From Nitrosopumilus sp. (GTDB taxonomy: Archaea; Thermoproteota; Nitrososphaeria; Nitrososphaerales; Nitrosopumilaceae): a stretch of 64,000 nucleotides of DNA. The stretch spans positions 682,001 through 746,000 of the forward strand of contig NZ_JAILWM010000001.1 of NCBI RefSeq assembly GCF_025698945.1. Direction: 5' to 3'. The position numbers and the translations under genes were made by a program. Below, piece by piece: positions 9,425 to 17,503 of the stretch. The notes under the pieces were generated by a model. The model ran no database searches and had not been told where the DNA came from. It saw nothing but the letters and a program-made list of their open reading frames with translations. Each line of letters opens with the position of its first letter. The stretch's first letter is position 1.

Positions 9425-9969
9425 TATTTTGAAAAATCAAGATTAGGGTACTGCTTTCTTAATTTAGAGTCTACAATCAATTTTACTTCATCAAGAAAAA
9501 TTGATGATTCCTCATTTGAGCGACTAAAATCAAATCTTGCCTTTGTAAGAGCAGCTGAATCCAATACAATACTACCCAAATGTACAGATAATTCAGATAG
9601 TTTCTGGCTACAGTTTGGGAAAATGTCATATAATTTAGCGCTAACAGTACGAATCATCGGAATTATTGGTGGCAATACCTCAGGAATAGTATTAACACCA
9701 GATATCATGCTTACCTGTTTTTTGATTTGAAGGAGTGTCTCAAAGCAAAATAAAACAGTTTGTTCAAGATCTAATGATTTGAGGTGTGTTTTATCGTCAT
9801 GTTCATAGTCTTCTAGTAAAATTTGATTTTGTTTCTTTACCTCTTGTCGTTTTTCTTTTAAAATTTCAAGATTTTGAGATAATAGATTAATAGAATAATC
9901 CAATCTTGGGACTAGAGTTACAGAGTGAGAGATATTTTCAATCTCTAATGAATTACAATTAACCAACAT
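9424..9969 (-). CDS. ESCRT-III/CdvB-like protein, 181 aa
   Basis: Long helices rich in K/E (LEILKEKRQEVKKQNQ) are followed by a proline-containing hinge (IPEVLPPIIPMIRTVSAKL) and a segment like the CdvB core (DIFPNCSQKLSELSVHL). This resembles archaeal ESCRT-III proteins, though the match is by eye and partial. It is the first gene of a three-gene operon ending in cdvC, overlapping the next gene by one nucleotide. Alternative: an unrelated helical partner. Confidence 0.65.
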   Translation of the reverse strand: MLVNCNSLEIENISHSVTLVPRLDYSINLLSQNLEILKEKRQEVKKQNQILLEDYEHDDKTHLKSLDLEQTVLFCFETLLQIKKQVSMISGVNTIPEVLPPIIPMIRTVSAKLYDIFPNCSQKLSELSVHLGSIVLDSAALTKARFDFSRSNEESSIFLDEVKLIVDSKLRKQYPNLDFSK

Positions 9970-10128
9970 ATCAACACTGGATGATAGATTTTGTATTTGA
10001 GGTCATTGTCTCAAGTAATTTAGTAACTACAGTTACACCCACCAACAGATACAATTTTGATTTTTTTTGAGTATTTGTATAAAGGAATTTAGCTCTCAAT
10101 TTTACCTAATAACAAATCAAGTAAATTT

Positions 10129-11289
10129 ATGGTCAATGAGCATGCTTTAACGGTAAGTTTGGAAGAATTTGGCTTGAGCAAATATGAAGCACAAGCATAC
10201 GTAGCATTAATTTCAAAAGGAACGATTTCTGCAAGTGAATTGGCATATTATTCGGAGATTCCAAGAACAAAAATCTATCCAACGTTATTAAAATTAGAAA
10301 ATAAGAAACTGGCAATTATTTCAAAAAGCAAACCAATAATGTGTACAGCAATTGCGCCAGAAGATGCATTTGATGGAATAATTCATGAACAAATTAACAA
10401 AGTTAATGCCATGAACTCCCTAGTATCAAATCTAAAGAAAGCGAGTGAGGAGAGTAGAAAAACTAGAGGTTCTGAAGAGAAAAGATATTTTCATGTTGGG
10501 GCAAATAATGTCTTAGCTCAGCTACAAACAATGATTGATGGTTCAAAATCTTCAATCAAAATTATGGCTGATCAATGGGGGTTTGGACTACTAGCAGAAT
10601 GTAAGGAACAACTATTGTCAGTTCTTCGCAGAAATCTTGAAGTCAAAGTACTAGTATCACCATCACAGATTTGCTCAGAAGCATATAGAATAATTCCAGA
10701 GGGTGTTGAAATTCGTTCATCAGAGATTACACAGAATTGTTTTATTTTTGATGAGGCTGAATTACTAATGGTAAATAATGACAATGGCAAAGGGGCAATT
10801 TTCTCATCAACAGATATCCTAGGGGCAAACCAAGAAAAAATATTCTCAACTATTTGGAAGAATGCAGTTAAAACAAAAGCACTAGCTGACATGACAAAAA
10901 CAGAAGCCCAAGAAATTTACAAAATAATCAAAACTGTAAACGAGTTAGGATTACCATACATTCTCAATTCTTCCATGATTTCAAAAAAATCAGAAAATGA
11001 CTTGTTTAAGCTATTAGAGAAGAATGGAATTTCATTAAAATCAAAATCATTAGATGATATTATTGAGATGATAGATGCAATTATACAAATTACGTGTTCA
11101 GGACATGTCAACTTTGAGGCAAATACAAAAAACATCACAGTAGAATCAAAACTAAATAGTGGACATTCACTTCCATGGGTCTCTATTTTAGATGGATGTC
11201 TCCAAAAACAAGGCTATAAGACAAGAACTGTATTTCAGGATAATCCCTCAAAAGGGGAGCGAGTTCACATCAAAATTAGTAAGAGTTAG
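10129..11289 (+). CDS. TrmB-family transcriptional regulator
   Basis: 386 aa. The N-terminal ~75 residues are a TrmB winged helix (LSKYEAQAYVALISKG, then ELAYYSEIPRTKIYPTLLKL). A helical linker leads to a phospholipase-D-like sensor fold (SSIKIMADQWGF; EVKVLVSPSQ; NCFIFDEAELLMV). A further ~120-residue C-terminal domain is unassigned. TrmB proteins repress or activate metabolic genes in response to small molecules. It is transcribed away from the cdvC operon with a 159-nt shared intergenic region, so control of that operon is possible but unproven. Confidence 0.85.
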   Translation: MVNEHALTVSLEEFGLSKYEAQAYVALISKGTISASELAYYSEIPRTKIYPTLLKLENKKLAIISKSKPIMCTAIAPEDAFDGIIHEQINKVNAMNSLVSNLKKASEESRKTRGSEEKRYFHVGANNVLAQLQTMIDGSKSSIKIMADQWGFGLLAECKEQLLSVLRRNLEVKVLVSPSQICSEAYRIIPEGVEIRSSEITQNCFIFDEAELLMVNNDNGKGAIFSSTDILGANQEKIFSTIWKNAVKTKALADMTKTEAQEIYKIIKTVNELGLPYILNSSMISKKSENDLFKLLEKNGISLKSKSLDDIIEMIDAIIQITCSGHVNFEANTKNITVESKLNSGHSLPWVSILDGCLQKQGYKTRTVFQDNPSKGERVHIKISKS

Positions 11290-11308
11290 AATCTAAAACT
11301 GAAAAAGA

Positions 11309-11455
11309 TTATTTTTCAATCTTTTTTCTTGATTCTTTATATGCAATATATGCAATTAGCTCAGCAGTATTCTGAAATGGAGTATTACCTCTCAGATTTT
11401 TTGCAATAAACTCAGATACCTTGTTGGCTATAATTTCAATATTAGTCATGGTCAT
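11309..11455 (-). CDS. Small hypothetical protein, 48 aa
   Basis: ATG at 11455 opens a frame beginning MTMTNIEIIANKVSEF and ending RKKIEK, with amphipathic helices and no obvious shadow gene opposite. A second in-frame ATG at 11449 is equally possible. It overlaps the preceding 35-aa frame by 14 nt, suggesting a bicistron. Function unknown; coding status is judged only by composition. Confidence 0.45.
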   Translation of the reverse strand: MTMTNIEIIANKVSEFIAKNLRGNTPFQNTAELIAYIAYKESRKKIEK

Positions 11456-11549
11456 ACTCTAACTGTATCATTTCAATTGTTTTAGCATCAAATTTTTCAA
11501 AACATTTTTTCAATTGCTCTTCATTTAATTCTTCATCATGGTATAGCAT
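11442..11549 (-). CDS. Small acidic hypothetical protein, 35 aa
   Basis: An acidic helical mini-frame from ATG 11549 (MLYHDEELNEEQ) ending in EYDHD, overlapping the start of the next small frame. Size and composition are compatible with a real small protein, but no family is recognised. Confidence 0.35.
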   Translation of the reverse strand: MLYHDEELNEEQLKKCFEKFDAKTIEMIQLEYDHD

Positions 11550-11710
11550 TTTGCTCTAAATCAAATTATCAATATAGTATTCATTACATTAACAGGTAAG
11601 AAACTTGTACAAAATACTCAGCTTTCCTAATCTAAAACCAATCACAGGCGTCTAACAAGGCAAAATTTTAGGTTCACCACCAATAAATAATTCCAATTAA
11701 AATAGAGCCC

Positions 11711-12316
11711 ATGCAAATGATCTCAATTAATTATATTCTAGAATGCATGAATGATGAGAAAAACTATTTTGGAGATTTGTGGAAAACCTGTCTAAATAAT
11801 AAAAAAAGATTCAACAGAACTAAACTTAAAGAAATTTTAAAAAAAATGGAGTTACTTGGTCACATAAAGAAATACGGTTACAAAAATGATGCATACTATG
11901 AAAAATACTATCATTATTCAGTTGAAGACCATATTGGATTTATCAACAACGCAATTTTTACCTTTGAATCTAGAATAAATTCATCAATAAAAAATTTAGA
12001 GAGTAAAAAAATATTTTTAGACATATCCATTGATCTTACTTCATACAAATTTAGTAAATATACAAAATCCGAATACGAGTCATTATTAGCTAGCATGACT
12101 AGTATGTTTGAAATAGCATCATCAATTCTATGGACTAGAGAAAACAGCGATGATAGTGAATTGAAAAAAGAATTATCTAAATGTTTCAAACAAATTAATG
12201 AGTTTATGGATGAGATTAATCACAGATTACTTGAAGGTAGAAAAACACAAGAGAGAATATTATTACAAAGAGACTTTAGCAGTAGGATACCAAAAGAAGG
12301 TTATTTGAAAATCTAA
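11711..12316 (+). CDS. Hypothetical protein with N-terminal helix-turn-helix-like region, 201 aa
   Basis: The first ~65 residues could form a winged helix (RTKLKEILKKMELLGHIKKYG). The rest is helical, with a hydrophobic stretch around SLLASMTSMFEIASSIL that is too polar for a membrane anchor and looks like a dimerisation helix. No catalytic residues stand out and no family is recognised. It stands alone in its orientation, about 400 nt after the TrmB gene. Confidence 0.6.
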   Translation: MQMISINYILECMNDEKNYFGDLWKTCLNNKKRFNRTKLKEILKKMELLGHIKKYGYKNDAYYEKYYHYSVEDHIGFINNAIFTFESRINSSIKNLESKKIFLDISIDLTSYKFSKYTKSEYESLLASMTSMFEIASSILWTRENSDDSELKKELSKCFKQINEFMDEINHRLLEGRKTQERILLQRDFSSRIPKEGYLKI

Positions 12317-12484
12317 AATGTTGCCACTAGCGACATTTACTAGATCCTCATCATAAAATGCCTCTAGTGACAAATAATTACAAATTTTTCCGATATACAA
12401 GATCTTCTGTTAATTTTTTATTTGACAATTCATTTTATTTGATTTGTAAATACTAAAATCAGACTAAAATAAAGCATCATAGTC

Positions 12485-12937
12485 TTGATTGAAGAAAAAC
12501 TTGAATCACTTGGAATTACATTACCAAATCCACCCACACCTGCAGGTTCGTATATTCCTGCAATCAGAACTGGAAATTTGCTCTTTATCTCAGGACAGAT
12601 TCCAATGCAAGATGGCAGAGTAATCTTCACAGGCAAAGTCTCAGAAGAAAACATAGAGACTGCACAAAAATCTGCAAAGATGTGTGCCATTAACATTTTA
12701 GCTCAAATCAAAAGAGAGTTAGGAAGTCTGAACAATGTTTCAAAAATAGTCAGGTTGTCAGGATTTGTAAATTCTACGCCTGAATTCTCACAGCATCCCA
12801 AAGTGATCAATGCAGCTTCGGATTTATTTTTTGAATTATTTGGAGATAAAGGAAAGCATTCAAGAATTGCACTGGGAGTAGCTAATTTACCTCTAAATTC
12901 CATGACAGAAATAGACGCAATAATCGAAGTAGCATAA
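12485..12937 (+). CDS. RidA/YjgF-family protein
   Basis: 150 aa with the YjgF/YER057c/UK114 layout: PAGSYIPAIRTGNLLFISGQIP near the N-terminus, a helical centre and a C-terminal strand (NSMTEIDAIIEVA). Family members deaminate reactive enamine/imine intermediates or act as chorismate-mutase-like trimers; this belongs to the longer TdcF-like subgroup by size. Translation starts at a TTG (12485); no ATG lies upstream in frame. It is monocistronic. Confidence 0.85.
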   Translation: MIEEKLESLGITLPNPPTPAGSYIPAIRTGNLLFISGQIPMQDGRVIFTGKVSEENIETAQKSAKMCAINILAQIKRELGSLNNVSKIVRLSGFVNSTPEFSQHPKVINAASDLFFELFGDKGKHSRIALGVANLPLNSMTEIDAIIEVA

Positions 12938-13022
12938 TCAAGATTTATCAATATAAAAAAGGAAGTGAATTACGACTGTTCCAAAAACATAGTTAATATA
13001 CAAAAAGAAATTAAGAAAAATA

Positions 13023-13853
13023 GTGTCTAAGACTATCTTAATGGTATTAATTGCAATTTCATTTGTATCTACTGCAGCATTTGCAGAGCCCTCAATTGAA
13101 GTTGGGGTATCATCTCAAAATATCAAATCATTAGATTCAGTCTTTGTTATTGGAACAATTTCAGGAGTCTCTGATTACTTACCAGTTACAGTTACAGTAA
13201 CGGATCCAAATGGCAAAGTTGTTTACAAAATTCCAGTCTCAATTGGCAATAATGGAGAATTTAGGGAATTAGTAAAACCAACAATTCCAAGTTTCATGGC
13301 AGGAACTTACACAGTTACTGCAAGCCATAAAGATACAGAAAAAACTGCAACTACACAATTTACAGTAACTGCAGAAAAAATTCCTAGAAATCCAAATGCC
13401 CCAGAAAGCAATGAATCAATAATTGGTGGAGAAACACCTAGCCAACCAACAACACCATCAAGTGGATTAACAATTTCAGCTGATGCAATTAACGGATCAG
13501 ATGTTATCAAAATTACAGGAAACACCAGTGTTAGAGGTTCAGATATAACACTAGTTGTAAAATCACCTTCAGGAAATATCATTACAATCAACCAAGTTTC
13601 ACCAGGGCCACAAGGAAATTTCAATGTAGATATTAAAACAGGGGGACCACTATGGAATGAGGATGGAATGTACACAATTACCGCTAACCAAGGAGCTGCA
13701 TCAGAATACAAAAAAACAGTCAAAGTTGAAATCAAAGACGGAGTGGTAATTCCAGAGTTTGGAGTTATTGCATCACTGGTTTTAGTAGTTTCAGTATTTA
13801 CAATCATCATATTTTCAGCAAAATCAAAACTTAGTATTTTACCAAAATACTAG
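13023..13853 (+). CDS. Secreted surface protein with PEFG-type C-terminal sorting signal
   Basis: 276 aa from a GTG. It has an N-terminal signal peptide (ILMVLIAISFVSTAAFA) and two extracellular Ig/Big-like beta domains (YLPVTVTVTDPNGKVVYK; DITLVVKSPSGNII) joined by a Pro/Ser/Thr linker. The C-terminus reads IPEFG, then a ~20-residue hydrophobic helix and a short basic tail. That tripartite end matches the PEFG-CTERM signal known from Nitrosopumilus-type archaea and thought to be processed by an archaeosortase. Likely a surface-anchored protein; ligand unknown. Confidence 0.82.
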   Translation: MSKTILMVLIAISFVSTAAFAEPSIEVGVSSQNIKSLDSVFVIGTISGVSDYLPVTVTVTDPNGKVVYKIPVSIGNNGEFRELVKPTIPSFMAGTYTVTASHKDTEKTATTQFTVTAEKIPRNPNAPESNESIIGGETPSQPTTPSSGLTISADAINGSDVIKITGNTSVRGSDITLVVKSPSGNIITINQVSPGPQGNFNVDIKTGGPLWNEDGMYTITANQGAASEYKKTVKVEIKDGVVIPEFGVIASLVLVVSVFTIIIFSAKSKLSILPKY

Positions 13854-13885
13854 AAATTTACGGCAGGAAATATTCTAAAAGCACA

Positions 13886-14254
13886 ATGACATATTTGGAT
13901 GAAATAAAATCTCAGAAATATATTTCACTTGAGACATATAGAAAAAACAATCAACCGATAAATACTCCAGTATGGTTTGTGATAAAAAATGACTTAATCT
14001 ATGTAGTTACAAGAAGTCAAACAGGCAAAGTGAAACGTCTAAAAAACAATAATCAAGTGAAAATTGCAACTTGTACAATTAAAGGAAAAATTACAGGAGA
14101 GCAAGTTGCAGGAATTGCTACAATTCTAAATGATGAAGAAACTAAAGATGCTGTAAAATGGAGAGACCAAAAGTATGGACTTATGGCAAAAATTGCAAAA
14201 TTTTTCAGTAAAAGTAAAGGAGAATTTTGTGCATTCTCTATTAAAATCAATTAA
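13886..14254 (+). CDS. PPOX-class F420-dependent flavin-fold oxidoreductase
   Basis: 122 aa with the split-barrel flavin-reductase fold: KYISLETYRKNNQPINTPVWF, IYVVTRSQTGKVKRLKNNNQV and a C-terminal strand. This is the signature of the small PPOX-class F420-dependent family (Rv2061-like). Substrate unknown. It starts 32 nt after the PEFG protein gene and is co-directional. Confidence 0.82.
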   Translation: MTYLDEIKSQKYISLETYRKNNQPINTPVWFVIKNDLIYVVTRSQTGKVKRLKNNNQVKIATCTIKGKITGEQVAGIATILNDEETKDAVKWRDQKYGLMAKIAKFFSKSKGEFCAFSIKIN

Positions 14255-14264
14255 TGTTTAAAAA

Positions 14265-15392
14265 TCATTTAAGTTTCTTGTTTAGTTCAGTAATGAATTT
14301 TTTAATTTTTGGTTTTGGGATGACTGCACCACATGCTTTGTCATGACCCCCACCAGAACCACCGAGCTCAGTTGCTAAAACATTAACAATTTTTCCCAAG
14401 TGAACATTACAATCTTTCGAACCTCTAACAGATACAGCATAGATACCATGATCAACTCTTTCTTTGTATGCAACGCCAACATTTTTTCCAGATAAACCCA
14501 TTACAAAATTGACTGCCCCGCTAGCACCAGCATCTAAAATTTCCATATATCCAAGATTTTTCATGGTTTTCATTCCTTTCTTGACTTTGGCAATCATTTG
14601 AGATAATTTTTCAACTTGAATTTGTGCAAATTCAAAGGTGTTTGGAATTTCATGTGGGAATTTAGAGTCTGCTAATTCTTCAACCAAATACAACAAATAG
14701 TCAGGTTCTTTTTGATGGCCAACTATATTGTAAGTAAGCACCGTTGCACTAATTAATGCAAATTGTCTGTCATAGATTTGCAATAATTTAGAACCTATAG
14801 GCCTATCTTCCATATAATCAGTAATTGCAGCACATGTTGCAACAAAAGTTGCATGATCATTTAATTTAGATTTAAATGCATTGTAAACTAAAACTGCAGA
14901 ACACTCATTGATATTATGAATTACTTTAACTTTGATTTTCTGTAATGATTTTACAACATTTGGATCAATATCATGATGATCAATGTAGGTAACACTTACT
15001 TTATTTTTTCTCAAAGTAGTCATGATATCAATAAACTCATCTTGAGTTTTTTTGCTTAATCCCAAATCACAAATGTATAAGGATTTTAATTTTTCATCAG
15101 ATACAACTTGATGTAATGCCTCCATTTGTCCAGGATAGTCAACAAGAATTGCATCACCACCAAAAGCTTGTCTTATCAATGCTGCAGAACTAATTCCATC
15201 AGCATCTTCTTTATGGGAAATACAAATTACCTTGGTTCGTTTAATAGTAGATTTTTTTGATGCAGATTTTTTTGAAACTTTGGCAGAGCTTGTCTTTTTT
15301 GTAGTTTTTTGTGTGTTTTTACTACCAGATTTTTTGCTAGTCTTTTTTGGAGATTTTTTTGATGCAGATTTTTTAGTTTTAGTTAATGCCAA
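14265..15392 (-). CDS. DHH/DHHA1 phosphoesterase with lysine-rich N-terminal tail
   Basis: 375 aa. The first ~52 residues are almost only Lys, Ser, Thr and Ala in KKSASKK-type repeats. The DHH domain follows: SHKEDADGISSAAL, YICDLGLS and TYIDHHDID, with the DHHA1 domain ending in ELGGSGGGHDKACGA. DHH-DHHA1 proteins are Mn-dependent phosphoesterases or nucleases (RecJ-like, NrnA-like). The basic tail resembles nucleic-acid-binding histone-H1-like tails and suggests attachment to DNA or RNA. It converges with the PPOX gene. Confidence 0.85.
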   Translation of the reverse strand: MALTKTKKSASKKSPKKTSKKSGSKNTQKTTKKTSSAKVSKKSASKKSTIKRTKVICISHKEDADGISSAALIRQAFGGDAILVDYPGQMEALHQVVSDEKLKSLYICDLGLSKKTQDEFIDIMTTLRKNKVSVTYIDHHDIDPNVVKSLQKIKVKVIHNINECSAVLVYNAFKSKLNDHATFVATCAAITDYMEDRPIGSKLLQIYDRQFALISATVLTYNIVGHQKEPDYLLYLVEELADSKFPHEIPNTFEFAQIQVEKLSQMIAKVKKGMKTMKNLGYMEILDAGASGAVNFVMGLSGKNVGVAYKERVDHGIYAVSVRGSKDCNVHLGKIVNVLATELGGSGGGHDKACGAVIPKPKIKKFITELNKKLK

Positions 15393-15436
15393 TATATTTT
15401 AAAAAAATTATATTCCCTCATTTAAATGAAGAATGA

Positions 15437-15631
15437 TTATTGTGATTCTTTGGCAGATTTTTTGATGCTAGGATTAACTAAAGAGCTTGAATCAACATAT
15501 ACATCATAAAATGAAACCCCCTCTAATTGGGTTTGATGGTCTATTTCTTGAATTTTTTCTAATTGCTCAGGGGAGGAATTTAGAATTAATTCATCTAATT
15601 TTTGCAAATGTTTTCGCTCAAGTGGAGTCAT
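15437..15631 (-). CDS. Small hypothetical protein, 64 aa, paralogue-like to 16918-17202
   Basis: A charged helical protein (MTPLERKHLQKLDELI) with a central pattern IxxxDxQxQxxGxxFYD (GVSFYDVYV). The same pattern occurs in the gene on the other side of citrate synthase. It lies 44 nt upstream of the DHH gene on the same strand. No function can be assigned. Confidence 0.55.
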   Translation of the reverse strand: MTPLERKHLQKLDELILNSSPEQLEKIQEIDHQTQLEGVSFYDVYVDSSSLVNPSIKKSAKESQ

Positions 15632-15718
15632 TTAATTTTAAATTAAAAATTCTCTTTTATGAGCCAAAGTTAGCATATTAGACTAATTACTAAACTTCAT
15701 AGACACAATTCTTGCGAA

Positions 15719-15726
15719 TATATAAT
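15719..15726 (+). promoter_or_regulatory. TATA box of citrate synthase gene
   Basis: TATATAAT lies 25-32 nt before the ATG at 15751. That spacing puts the expected archaeal transcription start at or next to the start codon, so a leaderless mRNA is likely. Confidence 0.5.
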
Positions 15727-15750
15727 AGAAGATTTTATCCTAGGCTCAGT

Positions 15751-16914
15751 ATGGAAACCAAAAATATTGGGCTTAGAGGAATTGAAGTTGCAGATACCAA
15801 AATTTCCCATATTGATGGTGAGAAAGGCAAGCTCATTTATCGTGGTTATGATATTTTAGATCTTACAGAAAATTCTACATTTGAAGAGACAGCATATTTG
15901 CTTCTGTATGATAACCTACCAACTCAACAACAATTAGATGAATTTAATGCAAAACTTGTAGAGGCAAGATACATTCCCAAACAAATGCAAAAAAACATGG
16001 GAAATTGGAGAAAAGATGCAGATCCTATGGATATGCTTCAAGCATTTGTTGCAGCCCTTGCAGGATATTATGATGAAGAGTTTTCAAACAAAGATGCAAG
16101 TTATGATAAAGCAATTAGTTTGATTGCAAAGGTTCCTACAATTATTGCTAGCTGGCAAAGACTCAGAGACGGTCTAGAAATTGTAGATCCTGATCCTACA
16201 CTTAGTCATGCTGCAAATTTTCTTTACATGATGTTTGGTGAGAAACCAGATCCAGAAGTTGAAAAGATTTTTGATGTTTGTTTAATTCTTCATGCGGATC
16301 ATACATTTAATGCATCAACATTTACCGCAAGACAAGTAGCATCAACTAGAGCACATATGTTTTCAGCATCAAGTGCAGCTATTGGTGCATTAAGTGGGGA
16401 ACTTCATGGAGGGGCAAATACAGAAGTAATGAAAATGCTCTTAGAGATAGGATCTATTGATAAAGTTGAAGATTGGATTAAAGACAAAATGTCAAAAGGT
16501 GAGAGAATTATGGGAATGGGTCATGCAGTTTACAAAACATATGATCCACGTGCACAAGTTCTAAAAGAATTATCAAGAAAGCTTGCAGATAAAACTAAAG
16601 AGCCATGGTATGCCATTACAGAAAAAGTTGAAACTACTACCATTGAAGAGATGAAAAAACAGAAAGGAAAGGATATTTATCCAAATGTGGATTTGTATAG
16701 TGCTTCACTTTATTACATGTTAAAAATTCCAGTTGATCTTAACACACCAATCTTTGCAATTTCAAGAGTTGTAGGATGGGCAGCACATATCATAGAAGAA
16801 AAATTTGCAGAAGCAGCACCAAAGCCTGCACTGTATAGACCAAAAGCAGTCTATGTTGGAAAATATTGTGGACCTGAAGGTTGTGAATATAAAACCCTGG
16901 ACTTGAGAAAATAA
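15751..16914 (+). CDS. Citrate synthase
   Basis: 387 aa from the ATG at 15751 (METKNIGLRGIEVADT); an upstream frame extension from 15712 overlaps the promoter. It condenses acetyl-CoA and oxaloacetate. Family blocks seen: GKLIYRGYDI, FEETAYLLLYDNLP, ILHADHTFNASTF and ALSGELHGGANTEV (substrate-binding His), MGMGHAVYKTYDPRA (catalytic His), and the C-terminal PVDLNTPIFAISRVVGWAAH block. Length fits the compact archaeal type. Together with sucCD in this window it serves the partial TCA cycle. Confidence 0.95.
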   Translation: METKNIGLRGIEVADTKISHIDGEKGKLIYRGYDILDLTENSTFEETAYLLLYDNLPTQQQLDEFNAKLVEARYIPKQMQKNMGNWRKDADPMDMLQAFVAALAGYYDEEFSNKDASYDKAISLIAKVPTIIASWQRLRDGLEIVDPDPTLSHAANFLYMMFGEKPDPEVEKIFDVCLILHADHTFNASTFTARQVASTRAHMFSASSAAIGALSGELHGGANTEVMKMLLEIGSIDKVEDWIKDKMSKGERIMGMGHAVYKTYDPRAQVLKELSRKLADKTKEPWYAITEKVETTTIEEMKKQKGKDIYPNVDLYSASLYYMLKIPVDLNTPIFAISRVVGWAAHIIEEKFAEAAPKPALYRPKAVYVGKYCGPEGCEYKTLDLRK

Positions 16915-16917
16915 TTT

Positions 16918-17202
16918 TTAGTTTCTTGTACTTAGCCACTCTTTTGCTTTAGAGTTAACATCGTGTTTGTAGAGCACTTCAAAGACCATATCATAAAATG
17001 TGATACCTTTTTTTTGTGCCTGATCATCTAACCATTTTATTCCATCTGCCAATTCTGGATCATATTCAGAAAATTCTACTAATTCATCCACCATTTTTGA
17101 AAAGAATGCGTGTGATTCAAGCATACGTTCACCTTTCAATCTATGATCATAAGTGGGGTATTCAAAATATATAGACAAATAAGTCATAAGTTTCGGGGCC
17201 AA
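16918..17202 (-). CDS. Conserved hypothetical protein, 94 aa
   Basis: A helical acidic protein (FFSKMVDELVEFSEYDPELA) with the pattern WLDDQAQKKGITFYDMVFEV, which is shared with the 64-aa protein upstream of citrate synthase. The start could also be the internal ATG at 17187 (MTYLSIYFEYPTYDHR). It converges on citrate synthase with 3 nt between stops. Function unknown. Confidence 0.6.
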   Translation of the reverse strand: MAPKLMTYLSIYFEYPTYDHRLKGERMLESHAFFSKMVDELVEFSEYDPELADGIKWLDDQAQKKGITFYDMVFEVLYKHDVNSKAKEWLSTRN

Positions 17203-17503
17203 CGTGCCTATTTTATTTGAAATTTGATCTAATATCTATCAAAAAAATATTTTCAATATTAAATTCTAATGTATATGAAAACATAATTTTAAAAATTCAA
17301 TTATTCTTACATCCAATATTTCTAGATAAATATGAAAACAAGAAGAATACGATATTATTGGGTTGAACTTTGAATATCATAATTTTGTTAAAATAAAATC
17401 AGATAAGGGTAATTTGTGAGCATAATACTCTAGTCATAAGATTTCAAGGTAGGACTCCACTAAAAAATCAAAATTTATAGCATTATTGTTAGTATGAAAT
17501 GTC
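17203..17503. other. AT-rich intergenic region at the left edge of the accessory island
   Basis: No credible gene, tRNA or strong hairpin is seen. The stretch is very AT-rich and marks the change from core genes to the island at 17.5-22.4 kb. It must hold the promoter for the ATPase gene; no unambiguous TATA box can be picked. Confidence 0.5.

Noticed and set aside
12317-12484. Imperfect inverted repeat around CCACTAG / CTAGTGA before RidA
   Set aside because: Only about 11 of 14 positions agree and no clear relation to a promoter is visible, so it is not listed as an operator.
13307-13810. 167-aa minus-strand frame opposite the PEFG protein
   Set aside because: Antisense shadow of a Thr/Val-rich coding sequence; the plus strand has signal peptide, domains and sorting signal.
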